A stretch of 64,000 nt of DNA from Tragulus kanchil. Taxonomy: Eukaryota; Chordata; Mammalia; Artiodactyla; Tragulidae. The number at the start of each line of letters is the position of its first letter. Position 1 is the first letter of the stretch. Under the pieces are notes generated by a model. That model searched no databases and was not told the DNA's origin. It saw only the letters and a list, made by a program, of their open reading frames with translations. The stretch covers positions 41,749,501 through 41,813,500 of the forward strand of contig JAIOJX010000002.1 in assembly GCA_022376925.1 (NCBI GenBank). Direction: 5' to 3'. This document shows, piece after piece, positions 23,796-32,955 of this stretch. Position numbers and translations under genes: made by a program.

Positions 23796-24389
23796 TTGGC
23801 ACCCTTCTGTGTACAGGTTGGACCTGGCCGGCTTGGGGCTCTTTCCCTGATAACGTCTGTGGTGTGTGCAGTGCAGCCCCTGCAGCAGAAGGAGAAGTCT
23901 GCAAGTGTTGTGCATATGACCTCTGTAACTTCTGCCAGAGAAGAACAGGTAAACACATAGGTGTATTTCTGGGAGCTTGGAGCCTCTTCTGGGCCACTGA
24001 GCTCGGTAACAAGTCTGGATGAGTCTGCCCTGCTCCCATAGTCACAGAGGCAGCTCCACCAGCCTCTCTCGCAGCCAAGTTCCTGCCGTCCATGTACCAC
24101 AGGCAGGGTGGCAGCTGCTTTTCTCCCAGAGCTCCCTTCCTCAACAGGTAAACACTGTGACTCAGTTCTCCCAGAGACGCAAGTAACTTTGTGGGAAGCT
24201 CTGTCTCCTGAACTCTGCAAACAAGTGCCAGCATATCTGACACACAGCGCTGCCCACGACTGCACGTGTAGTGTGCCTGGGTCCTCCTGCGGGGACGTGG
24301 GAAGTCCCCTTCCCCTTAACCTCTGTGGTGTGCAGTCCACACATGGCAGTGTCCTCATTCGTTAAGCCATTTGCCTGTGCATGAATGTT

Positions 24390-24475
24390 CAGATTGGTAA
24401 TTGGACACATCGGTCCAGCCACTCCGCGGCACATGGGATCTTCCCAGGCCAGGGATCGAACTGGCACCTTGCACA
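24390..24475 (-). mobile_element. tRNA-derived SINE fragment truncated at the duplication 9 join
   Basis: Begins ATTGGTAATTGGACACATCG and is cut at GGCACC, before the head. The full piece is seen at 25489-25617. Confidence 0.8.
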
Positions 24476-24893
24476 TTAATTTGATACAATTGTATATTGC
24501 AATATGATTGTACTTGTGGGGATAATTAGCACTTCTGTTATGTTACATAATTATTTTTTTTTTCTTAATTTTTGAAATTGTTAAGTGTTAGTCTTTAAGC
24601 CAGTCTGATGATGATAATATATATTGTTGTCTGTGTTCCCTGCTGTGCATTAACTCTTTGGGGCTTATTTACTGTTTTCCGCAGGTCTGTCCTGCTCCCC
24701 ACAACTCTCCAACTCTTGGTAACCATTGTGTTAACTCTCTGCCTCTACCAGTTTGGCTTGTTCGGTTAGATTCCACATATAGGTGATACCGTGCAGGACT
24801 TGTCTTTCTCTCCCTAACTAATTTTAGTCGGTGTAGTGGCCTCAGGCTCCATCCGTGTTGTTGTACATGGCAGGTCTGACAGTCCTTCTGGCA
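24471..24893 (-). mobile_element. L1 3' UTR fragment, duplicate
   Basis: Second copy made by duplication 9. It lacks the first 90 bases because the duplication begins inside the element. Confidence 0.78.
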
Positions 24894-25488
24894 GGTTGGC
24901 ACCCTTCTGTGTACAGGTTGGACCTGGCCGGCTTGGGGCTCTTTCCTGATAACGCCCTGTGGTGTGTGCAGTGCAGCCCCTGCAGCAGAAGGAGAAGTCT
25001 GCAAGTGTTGTGCATATGACCTCTGTAACTTCTGCCAGAGAAGAACAGGTAAACACATAGGTGTATTTCTGGGAGCTTGGAGCCTCTTCTGGGCCACTGA
25101 GCTCGGTAACAAGTCTGGATGAGTCTGCCCTGCTCCCATAGTCACAGAGGCGGCTCCACCAGCCTCTCTGCAGCCAAGTTCCTGCCGTCCATGTACCACA
25201 GGCAGGGTGGCAGCTGCTTTTCTCCCAGAGCTCCCTTCCTCAACAGGTAAACACTGTGACTCAGTTCTCCCAGAGACGCAAGTAACTTTGTGGGAAGCTC
25301 TGTCTCCTGAACTCTGCAAACAAGTGCCAGCATATCTGACACACAGCGCTGCCCACGACTGCACGTGTAGTGTGCCTGGGTCCTCCTGCGGGGACGTGGG
25401 AAGTCCCCTTCCCCTTAACCTCTGTGGTGTGCAGTCCACACATGGCAGTGTCCTCATTCGTTAAGCCATTTGCCTGTGCATGAATGTT

Positions 25489-25617
25489 CAGATTGGTAAT
25501 TGGACACATCGGTCCAGCCACTCCGCGGCACATGGGATCTTCCCAGGCCAGGGATCGAACTGGCACCCCTTGCACTGCAAGGCGGTGTCCCTACCCACTG
25601 GACCACCAGGGAAGCCC
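25489..25617 (-). mobile_element. tRNA-derived SINE fragment, antisense
   Basis: 5' half of the SINE (head and B-box region) ending in CCACCAGGGAAGCCC. The 3' half is absent. Confidence 0.8.
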
Positions 25618-25714
25618 TAACCATGTCTTGATTTCAGCTTTGTGACACCCTGAGCAGATGACTCAGTAGAAATGAGCATGAGACTTTCCTGGTGTTCCAT
25701 TGGTTAGGACTCCA

Positions 25715-25795
25715 TTCTCTGACCAGGATCGAACCCATGCGCTTCCTACATTGGAAAATTGTAGGAAGCGCATAGATTTGATCCTGGTCAGAGAA
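25715..25795. repeat. Inverted repeat, 36-bp arms, 9-base loop
   Basis: The left arm at 25715-25750 and right arm at 25760-25795 are reverse complements with three mismatches, separated by TTGGAAAAT. The arms carry the B-box region of the tRNA-derived SINE (GACCAGGATCGAACCC and its complement), so the SINE contains a fold-back copy of itself. Confidence 0.88.
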
Positions 25796-25813
25796 TTAAG
25801 ATCCTACATTCTG

Positions 25814-26127
25814 GGGCTTCCCTGGTGGTCCAGTGGGTAGGGACACCACCTTGCAGTGCAAGGGGCGCCGGTTTGATCCCTGGCCTGGGAAGATCCCACG
25901 TGCTGCGGAGCGGCTTTACCAATGTGTCCCATTACTGAGCTGGAGCTCTGGAGCGCATGCACCCAGAGCCGGTGCTCTGCGACAATAGAGGCCACCGCGA
26001 TGGGAGGCCCACACAGGCCAAAGGGCAACGATGGATGAAAATAGATAAAGAAAGACCAATAGAAGTGGCTCGCCCTCCCCCCTCCCTCCCCAACCCGCGC
26101 CCCCCCCCAATTTTTTTTTTTTTTAAA
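25814..26127 (+). mobile_element. tRNA-derived SINE, full length, C-rich 3' block
   Basis: Perfect 16-bp target duplication AAGATCCTACATTCTG at 25798-25813 and 26128-26143. The order is head GGGCTTCCCTGGTGGTCCAG, B-box-like GGTTTGATCCCTGG, body ending AGACCAATAGAAGTGGC, a C-rich block (26072-26108), then a T-run and a short A-run. The T-run where an A-tail is expected is unusual. Confidence 0.9.
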
Positions 26128-26170
26128 AAGATCCTACATTCTGCATGCCGTAGTCACAAAAAAACAAAAG

Positions 26171-26850
26171 TAAAAAATGAACAAGACTTGTGGCCTGCAG
26201 AACTACTAGCAAATAAGCTGATGTGACTACAGTCCCCTGAGTTTGTGGAAACTTGTTACGTATGACAGAAAACTAACATAAAATTTGTGGACAGCATTCA
26301 AAGGGCACAAGCAGTGCATGTTGTTGTATGGACCCACACATTTAAGAGTGTGACATGCGTGAGCATGATGATGTTAAACAGCTGGCCAGAAGCGCCACTG
26401 CCGGCATCCTAGCATGTTCCCAGGCTCGTTCTCACTGGTGCCCACCCTGGGTCAGGCTTCATGCCTTGCTTACTACCTCATAGCTCTTTGCCCTTCCTCC
26501 TGCCATGTGTGTGCTATGCTCTGTATCACTGGTTAGTCCCTGCCCACACCTCGCCCAGTGTGTCTCAGTGTTTGTGCAGCAGCAGTGAGCAGGGCACCTG
26601 GCTCTCAGCAGGGTTTGGTCCGTGAATGATGGTGAGAGAGGAAGATGGAGATCATAACACAGGGACTCACAAGCCAGATGAGAGAGTATAGAACGGTGAT
26701 TTCAGTGACTGTTGAGATATCAAAAATGTGGTTTTGTCAGAGAGATCTCACTCTCTAGTACAGGTTGTTAAGAATGAAAAAGTGAGTACCAAAGCACCAT
26801 TTCTGACATCAGAGTAAAAAGCAAGTTCTGGTCCCTCACATTGTCTCCTG
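26171..26850. other. Single-copy intronic DNA
   Basis: No element or gene recognised. Confidence 0.5.
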
Positions 26851-27049
26851 TATGTAAATGTGCTCTGGGTCGGGACAGAGAGAAATCGACAGGACCACAG
26901 CTCACTTTCCAGACTTAAGTCTTATACAAAAACCTGTGAATAGCCTCCTTGTTAATGACACTATTAATATTTATAAAACCTGTTATTGACTGAAAACATC
27001 TATGCAATACTGTTTCTTGCTTAATGGTGGAAAAGATGCATTCTGTGAT

Positions 27050-27352
27050 TTTTTTTTTTTTTTTAAGGTATTCGGGGTTTTCACTGCTGTCACAGGCTCT
27101 TCTCTAGTTGCAAGGAGTCGGGGCTACTCTCTAGTTGAGGTGAGCAGGCTTCTTGTTGTGGAGACTTCTCTTCTTGTGGAAATTGGGCTCTAGGCACATT
27201 GGCTTCAGTAGTTATGGCACATGGGTTTAACAGTTGTGGCTCACGGGCTTAGTTGCTCTGTAGCATGTGGAATCTTCCCAGATCAGGCATCGAACCCATG
27301 TCTCCTGCATTGGCAGGCAAACTCTTCACCACTGAGGTACCAGGGAAGCCCT
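27050..27352 (-). mobile_element. CHR-type SINE, antisense
   Basis: Poly-T, then CTCTAGTTGCAAGGAGTCGG, GGGCTTAGTTGCTCTGTAGC, a GATCAGGCATCGAACCC B-box region and the ACCAGGGAAGCCC head, all in the order of the antisense CHR consensus. Duplicate at 28141-28443. Confidence 0.85.
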
Positions 27353-28140
27353 CTGTGAATGTTTGTAAGTATCATGAATCCCATCAATCCTAGGATATAA
27401 AGTTTCTGTTGAGCTTCTGTGTCTACAGATGAAGGCAGTAGAAACAACTTCTACCAGGGAGTCCTTTCGGCCTTACTGTGATCAAAGTCATTGTTTGTGC
27501 TCACTCATTTATTGCCAAGGAACTGACTATTAGTGTGTTCTTTGTGACTAGGATACATCTTACAGGCAAGTGGAAATAAACTCGCAGAGAAGTTACCATT
27601 TTTTATGGAGACCGGAAGCTCTTTGTGGAAGGGCTTGTATGTGGAGAGGACGGTGTAGGACATTGTAAAATGAAGAGGGATATGACTGGGACTCTCATCA
27701 TGTAGGAGCAGATGAGTGAGAGTGGTCTCTCTCCGTCCTTTTAGTCAGTTGTCAGCATCAGGCCTTCTTAATAGAAGAAGCTATCTGCAAGGAATAGAGG
27801 CAAACAGCAGCTCTTAACAGATAATTAATGAAAGTACAATTTGACTTCTCTGGCTGAAGGCATGAGGCGTGTGTGTAATGACTCTGAACTGTAGTGTCCA
27901 GGCTCCGCTGTCTGTGAGATTTCCCAGGAATACTGATCTGTTATGTAAATGTGCTCTGGGTCGGGACAGAGAGAAATCGACAGGACCACAGCTCACTTTC
28001 CAGACTTAAGTCTTATACAAAAACCTGTGAATAGCCTCCTTGTTAATGACACTATTAATATTTATAAAACCTGTTATTGACTGAAAACATCTATGCAATA
28101 CTGTTTCTTGCTTAATGGTGGAAAAGATGCATTCTGTGAT

Positions 28141-28443
28141 TTTTTTTTTTTTTTTAAGGTATTCGGGGTTTTCACTGCTGTCACAGGCTCTTCTCTAGTT
28201 GCAAGGAGTCGGGGCTACTCTCTAGTTGAGGTGAGCAGGCTTCTTGTTGTGGAGACTTCTCTTCTTGTGGAAATTGGGCTCTAGGGCGCATGGGCTTCAG
28301 TAGTTATGGCACATGGGTTTAACAGTTGTGGCTCACGGGCTTAGTTGCTCTGTAGCATGTGGAATCTTCCCAGATCAGGCATCGAACCCATGTCTCCTGC
28401 ATTGGCAGGCAAACTCTTCACCACTGAGGTACCAGGGAAGCCC
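28141..28443 (-). mobile_element. CHR-type SINE, duplicate
   Basis: Copy of 27050-27352. It differs at GGGCGCATGGG (28285-28295), where the first copy reads GGCACATTGG. Confidence 0.83.
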
Positions 28444-28959
28444 TCTGTGAATGTTTGTAAGTATCATGAATCCCATCAATCCTAGGATATAAAGTTTCTG
28501 TTGAGCTTCTGTGTCTACAGATGAAGGCAGTAGAAACAACTTCTACCAGGGAGTCCTTTCGGCCTTACTGTGATCAAAGTCATTGTTTGTGCTCACTCAT
28601 TTATTGCCAAGGAACTGACTATTAGTGTGTTCTTTGTGACTAGGATACATCTTACAGGCAAGTGGAAATAAACTCGCAGAGAAGTTACCATTTTTTATGG
28701 AGACCGGAAGCTCTTTGTGGAAGGGCTTGTATGTGGAGAGGACGGTGTAGGACATTGTAAAATGAAGAGGGATATGACTGGGACTCTCATCATGTAGGAG
28801 CAGATGAGTGAGAGTGGTCTCTCTCCGTCCTTTTAGTCAGTTGTCAGCATCAGGCCTTCTTAATAGAAGAAGCTATCTGCAAGGAATAGAGGCAAACAGC
28901 AGCTCTTAACAGATAATTAATGAAAGTACAATTTGACTTCTCTGGCTGAAGGCATGAGG

Positions 28960-29168
28960 CGTGTGTGTATGCCAGTTGTGTCTGACTCTATGGACTGACT
29001 CTGAACTGTAGTGTCCAGGCTCCGCTGTCTGTGAGATTTCCCAGGCAAGAATACTGGAGTGCATTGTCATTTCTTACTCCAGGGGATCTTCCCGACCTAG
29101 GAACTGAACCTGCGTTGTCTCCTGCCTCGATAGATGGATTCTTTACCACTGAGCCACCTGGAAATCCC
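28960..29168 (-). mobile_element. Bov-tA SINE, antisense
   Basis: Contains GTGTCTGACTCTATGG, CAGGCAAGAATACTGGAGTG, GGGGATCTTCCCGACC and ACCACTGAGCCACCTGG, the antisense Bov-tA order (Bov-A part then tRNA part). A damaged stub of the same element ends copy 1 of duplication 10 at about 27868-27928. Confidence 0.85.
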
Positions 29169-29982
29169 CGCTGTGGGTGAGCTTTACCCTAAACTGCATT
29201 GGCAAAGTTTCAGATTCATCATTAGTGATAACCTGAATATGCTATGTAAGGTTTTTACTATGTGTAAGACCACAAGTAGTTTTTTCAGTATTTTCTCAAG
29301 TTCTTAGAGACACTTAATTCTCCCTCTTGACTTCCTCTTCATCTTGAACCTGCAGTTTCCTTTGTAGGAACAGCTTCCTGCTGTGTTCCACTGTCCTTGG
29401 CTACTTCTGCCTCGGATGCCCTGTGTTTTCACCCAAGCCATAACTGCATTGCAACACCAGGCCGTTTCATCACCCTCTGAGTTGAGAAAGTCTAGCAGGA
29501 AATCACCAGTTGACTGTCCCAAGCACAAGGTTCGTGTTTCTTGGTTGCTGTGTCATGATAGGCAGTTATGAAGGGGATGCTTTGTAGAAAGAACTTCTTG
29601 TCTAGGGTATATTTAAGAGTCTCCACATCTGGGGAAGAAAAAACTTGTGGAAAGAGAAACATTTTTACCATAGTCTGAAAAAGATCCTATTGTTCACGGC
29701 TGTTTTCCTTTGGTTATGTTACAGTCTCTCATATTTAACAATGGCTATTTCAGTCTATCTGTCTGTTTTTATATTTTAAGTCATGTTATGTACAACCCTC
29801 AGCCCGTGCCATCATATGAGATTCTTTTTCTTTAATAGGATGGAAAGTAGTCTCCATTTGTTTTATCTTGCATTTTCTTCTATTTTTTATACTTCAAGTG
29901 CGTTGCTTTCTGTTAATCTCATCTTCTCTGCACAGGAACCGATTTCACCTTTATCTCCTGAAGAAGTGGTTTCCTCAGTGTA
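29168..29982. other. Single-copy intronic DNA with one exon-like open segment
   Basis: No repeat family recognised. A 162-nt open segment with splice-like borders at 29368-29529 is described as a finding. Confidence 0.45.
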
Positions 29983-30699
29983 ACAATGGGTCAGAGCAGA
30001 AGTGGTTAACCTATCATATGAGTAGTATCTGTAAGTTTGGTTGTGGTCTCCTGGAGGGTCTTTTCATATGTCTGACATCTAATGTAGACAGGACTCTACC
30101 CTCCTCCCAAAGCAGAAGGAACCACTTTATTTCCTTCTCTACTAACTGCAGAAGTGGTGGAGAGTTCATTTCCCCTTTGTTGCTGTTCAGATGGAGCTGT
30201 TGCACCCAGTGCTCCAGTGCATAAGGGAAAAGTATATAGTGGAAAAAAACCACAGTGATTTCTGCTGTTGTTATTTAGAGATCAGATAAAGAGAAGTTTG
30301 CAGTGAGTTATGTGGTCAGAACTTACTTATTTCATATTCTCTCACACAGGAAATTTCTCTATGCCAATCTATACTCTTAGAGCCATGCATACAGAAACCA
30401 GGTTAGGCTTTCCCACTCATGTCTCAAAGGACAGACATGTGTACAAATAGCACATAGAAATTCAGTGATAGAAGCGGGCACACTGTTGTTTGTGGGTTAG
30501 GAGGAACTCTGTAGTGGATACATGCTGTGGCAAATGTGAGAGTATTCATGGGGTGCCCTCAGTGGTGGATGTGTGGGTGCTCACTCATAATAGAATGGGG
30601 TGGAGAGAAGGACTTTGTAGATGATGGGCAGTTTAACAGGGTCTTCAGCATTGAGTAAGAGTTTTCCAGGCAGAAAAGAAAGAGGCAGGGCATTTCAGG

Positions 30700-30830
30700 G
30701 GCTTCCCAGGTAGTGCTCATGGTGAAGGATCCACCTGCCATTGCAGGCAGTGCAAGAGATGTGAGTTCGATCCCTGGGTTGGGAAGATCCTCTGAGAGAG
30801 GAAGTGAAAACTCACTCCAGTATTCATTCT
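30700..30830 (+). mobile_element. Bov-tA SINE 5' part (copy 1)
   Basis: GGCTTCCCAGGTAGTGCTCA, GAGTTCGATCCCTGGGTTGG and the CTCCAGTATTC phrase show a sense Bov-tA interrupted by another SINE. Its 3' part is missing in this copy because the duplication join intervenes. Confidence 0.8.
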
Positions 30831-31080
30831 TTTGTTTGTTTGTTTAAATTTTGGCCTCTTTTTACTGACTTTTTTTTGTTTGCTAATTTTCATCCATCTT
30901 TGTTCTTTGGCCTGTGTGGGCCTCCCATTGCGGTGGCCTCTCTCCTGAAGGGCACCAGCTCTGGATGTACGTGCTCTAGAGCCCTGGCTCGTAATTGGAC
31001 ACACTGGTCCACCTGCTCCGCGGCACGTGGGACCTTCCTGGGCCAGGGATGGAACCGGTGTCCCTTGCATTGCAAGGTGG
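30831..31080 (-). mobile_element. tRNA-derived SINE nested in Bov-tA (copy 1, truncated)
   Basis: Antisense element from the TTTGTTTGTTTGTTT tail to GCAAGGTGG, with the head garbled at the join. The nested order shows the family was active after this Bov-tA inserted. Confidence 0.78.
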
Positions 31081-31832
31081 AAATAGACCACCAGGATTAG
31101 CCGGTGATCCGGGCCACAATGGGTCAGAGCAGAAGTGGTTAACCTATCATATGAGTAGTATCTGTAAGTTTGGTTGTGGTCTCCTGGAGGGTCTTTTCAT
31201 ATGTCTGACATCTAATGTAGACAGGACTCTACCCTCCTCCCAAAGCAGAAGGAACCACTTTATTTCCTTCTCTACTAACTGCAGAAGTGGTGGAGAGTTC
31301 ATTTCCCCTTTGTTGCTGTTCAGATGGAGCTGTTGCACCCAGTGCTCCAGTGCATAAGGGAAAAGTATATAGTGGAAAAAAACCACAGTGATTTCTGCTG
31401 TTGTTATTTAGAGATCAGATAAAGAGAAGTTTGCAGTGAGTTATGTGGTCAGAACTTACTTATTTCATATTCTCTCACACAGGAAATTTCTCTATGCCAA
31501 TCTATACTCTTAGAGCCATGCATACAGAAACCAGGTTAGGCTTTCCCACTCATGTCTCAAAGGACAGACATGTGTACAAATAGCACATAGAAATTCAGTG
31601 ATAGAAGCGGGCACACTGTTGTTTGTGGGTTAGGAGGAACTCTGTAGTGGATACATGCTGTGGCAAATGTGAGAGTATTCATGGGGTGCCCTCAGTGGTG
31701 GATGTGTGGGTGCTCACTCATAATAGAATGGGGTGGAGAGAAGGACTTTGTAGATGATGGGCAGTTTAACAGGGTCTTCAGCATTGAGTAAGAGTTTTCC
31801 AGGCAGAAAAGAAAGAGGCAGGGCATTTCAGG

Positions 31833-32345
31833 GGCTTCCCAGGTAGTGCTCATGGTGAAGGATCCACCTGCCATTGCAGGCAGTGCAAGAGATGTGAGTT
31901 CGATCCCTGGGTTGGGAAGATCCTCTGAGAGAGGAAGTGAAAACTCACTCCAGTATTCATTCTTTTGTTTGTTTGTTTAAATTTTGGCCTCTTTTTACTG
32001 ACTTTTTTTTGTTTGCTAATTTTCATCCATCTTTGTTCTTTGGCCTGTGTGGGCCTCCCATTGCGGTGGCCTCTCTCCTGAAGGGCACCAGCTCTGGATG
32101 TACGTGCTCTAGAGCCCTGGCTCGTAATTGGACACACTGGTCCACCTGCTCCGCGGCACGTGGGACCTTCCTGGGCCAGGGATGGAACCGGTGTCCCTTG
32201 CATTGCAAGGTGGACTCTTTACCCACTAGACCACCAGGGAAGCCCTGCTTCAGTATTCTTGCCTGGTGGATTCCATGAACAGAGGAGCCTGGTGGACTGT
32301 GGTCCATATAGGGTTGCAAAGACGGGCACAACTGAGCACAGCAAC
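31833..32345 (+). mobile_element. Bov-tA SINE split by nested SINE (copy 2)
   Basis: The 5' part runs 31833-31963 and the 3' part 32247-32345 (CAGTATTCTTGCCTGGTGGA, GGAGCCTGGTGGACTGTGGT, GGGCACAACTGAGCACAG). The Bov-tA is complete when the inserted antisense SINE is removed; CAGTATTC flanks the insertion on both sides. Confidence 0.83.
31964..32246 (-). mobile_element. tRNA-derived SINE nested in Bov-tA (copy 2, complete)
   Basis: Antisense element ending in GACCACCAGGGAAGCCC. Compare 30831-31080, where the head is garbled. Confidence 0.82.
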
Positions 32346-32657
32346 AAGAAAACAGCTGTAATAGATTTATGGTCTCATGCTGTTAGAAATTGTTTTTTTG
32401 GTTTCATTTCTTTTGAGATAGTTATCATTAATTCAGCGAGTTGTGGATGATGAAGGAAGGAATGTATATAGATTTGGGCACTTGCAAGTATGAGAACCTT
32501 CTATGATAAGCATTTCTGTTTGACTTCATTCAAAGCCATGTAATCCCTGAATGCTTAAGGTTCATGTTAGTGCTGGTCCAGGGCCTCAGAAGTTTGTATT
32601 AAATGTTCTTAAAGTTGAACTCCTATTAAACAAAAAAACAAACAAAACTTAATTTTG
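32346..32657. other. Single-copy intronic DNA
   Basis: AT-rich, with nothing recognised except a short AAAC repeat near 32630-32650. Confidence 0.5.
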
Positions 32658-32669
32658 AAACCTCAGAGA

Positions 32670-32955
32670 ATTTTTTGGGAGGGCAGTGGGGTGGGCAGGC
32701 CCTTCTATTGGTCTTTCATTTGTCTATTTTCATCCATCTTTGTTCTTTGACCCATGTGGGCCTCCCATTGCGGTGGCCTCTGTTGTCGCAGAGCACCGGC
32801 TCTGGGCGCATGTGCTCCAGAGCTCTGGCTCGGTAATTGGACACATCGGTCCAGCTGCTCCGCGGCATGTGGGATCTTCCCAGGCCAGGGATCGAACCGG
32901 CGCCCCTTGCACTGCAAGGCGGTGTCCTTACCCACTGGACCACCAGGGAAGCCCC
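32670..32955 (-). mobile_element. tRNA-derived SINE, antisense
   Basis: Target duplication AACCTCAGAGA at 32659-32669 and 32956-32966. A short G-rich block (32678-32698) precedes the body, and the head ends CCACCAGGGAAGCCCC. Its last 100 bases are repeated with deletions at 33957-34058. Confidence 0.85.

Larger units (their letters stand above)
23371..25575. repeat. Tandem duplication 9 (period 1099-1100)
   Basis: Copies are 23371-24470 and 24471-25575. The join is inside a SINE: GAACTGGCACC is followed by TTGCACATTAAT, with TTGCAC shared. Small indels differ between copies near 23850/24950 and at 24070/25170. The GC-richer part (23800-24370) has long minus-strand open frames in both copies, but their lengths change with the indels and no protein family is recognisable. 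Confidence 0.95.
25683..26170 (+). mobile_element. Older tRNA-derived SINE with internal inverted copy, split by a younger SINE
   Basis: Head-like ACTTTCCTGGTGTTCCATTG starts the element, and the 3' end (ATTCTGCATGCCGTAGTCAC then A-rich) lies beyond the nested SINE at 25814-26127. Between 25715 and 25795 a 36-bp segment and its reverse complement face each other (see the separate entry). Confidence 0.7.
26851..29045. repeat. Tandem duplication 10 (period 1091, 1117 at the far end)
   Basis: Copies are 26851-27928 and 27942-29045. Copy 1 lost about 26 bases of a Bov-tA SINE near 27878 and is garbled just before the join; copy 2 reads through normally. Confidence 0.95.
29983..32213. repeat. Tandem duplication 11 (period 1133)
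   Basis: Copies are 29983-31080 and 31116-32213. The 35 bases between (31081-31115) are a garbled version of the SINE head that copy 2 continues cleanly at 32214-32246. Confidence 0.95.

Noticed and set aside
23569..25457. Long minus-strand frames (214-262 codons) in the two copies of duplication 9
   Set aside because: They overlap each other in different frames, change reading frame with the small indels between copies, include L1 and SINE sequence and show no protein family.
1711..32955. tRNA genes, suggested by B-box-like GGTTCGATCCC motifs
   Set aside because: Each motif is in a SINE with an A-rich tail and, where visible, target duplications; no cloverleaf with an anticodon arm is formed.
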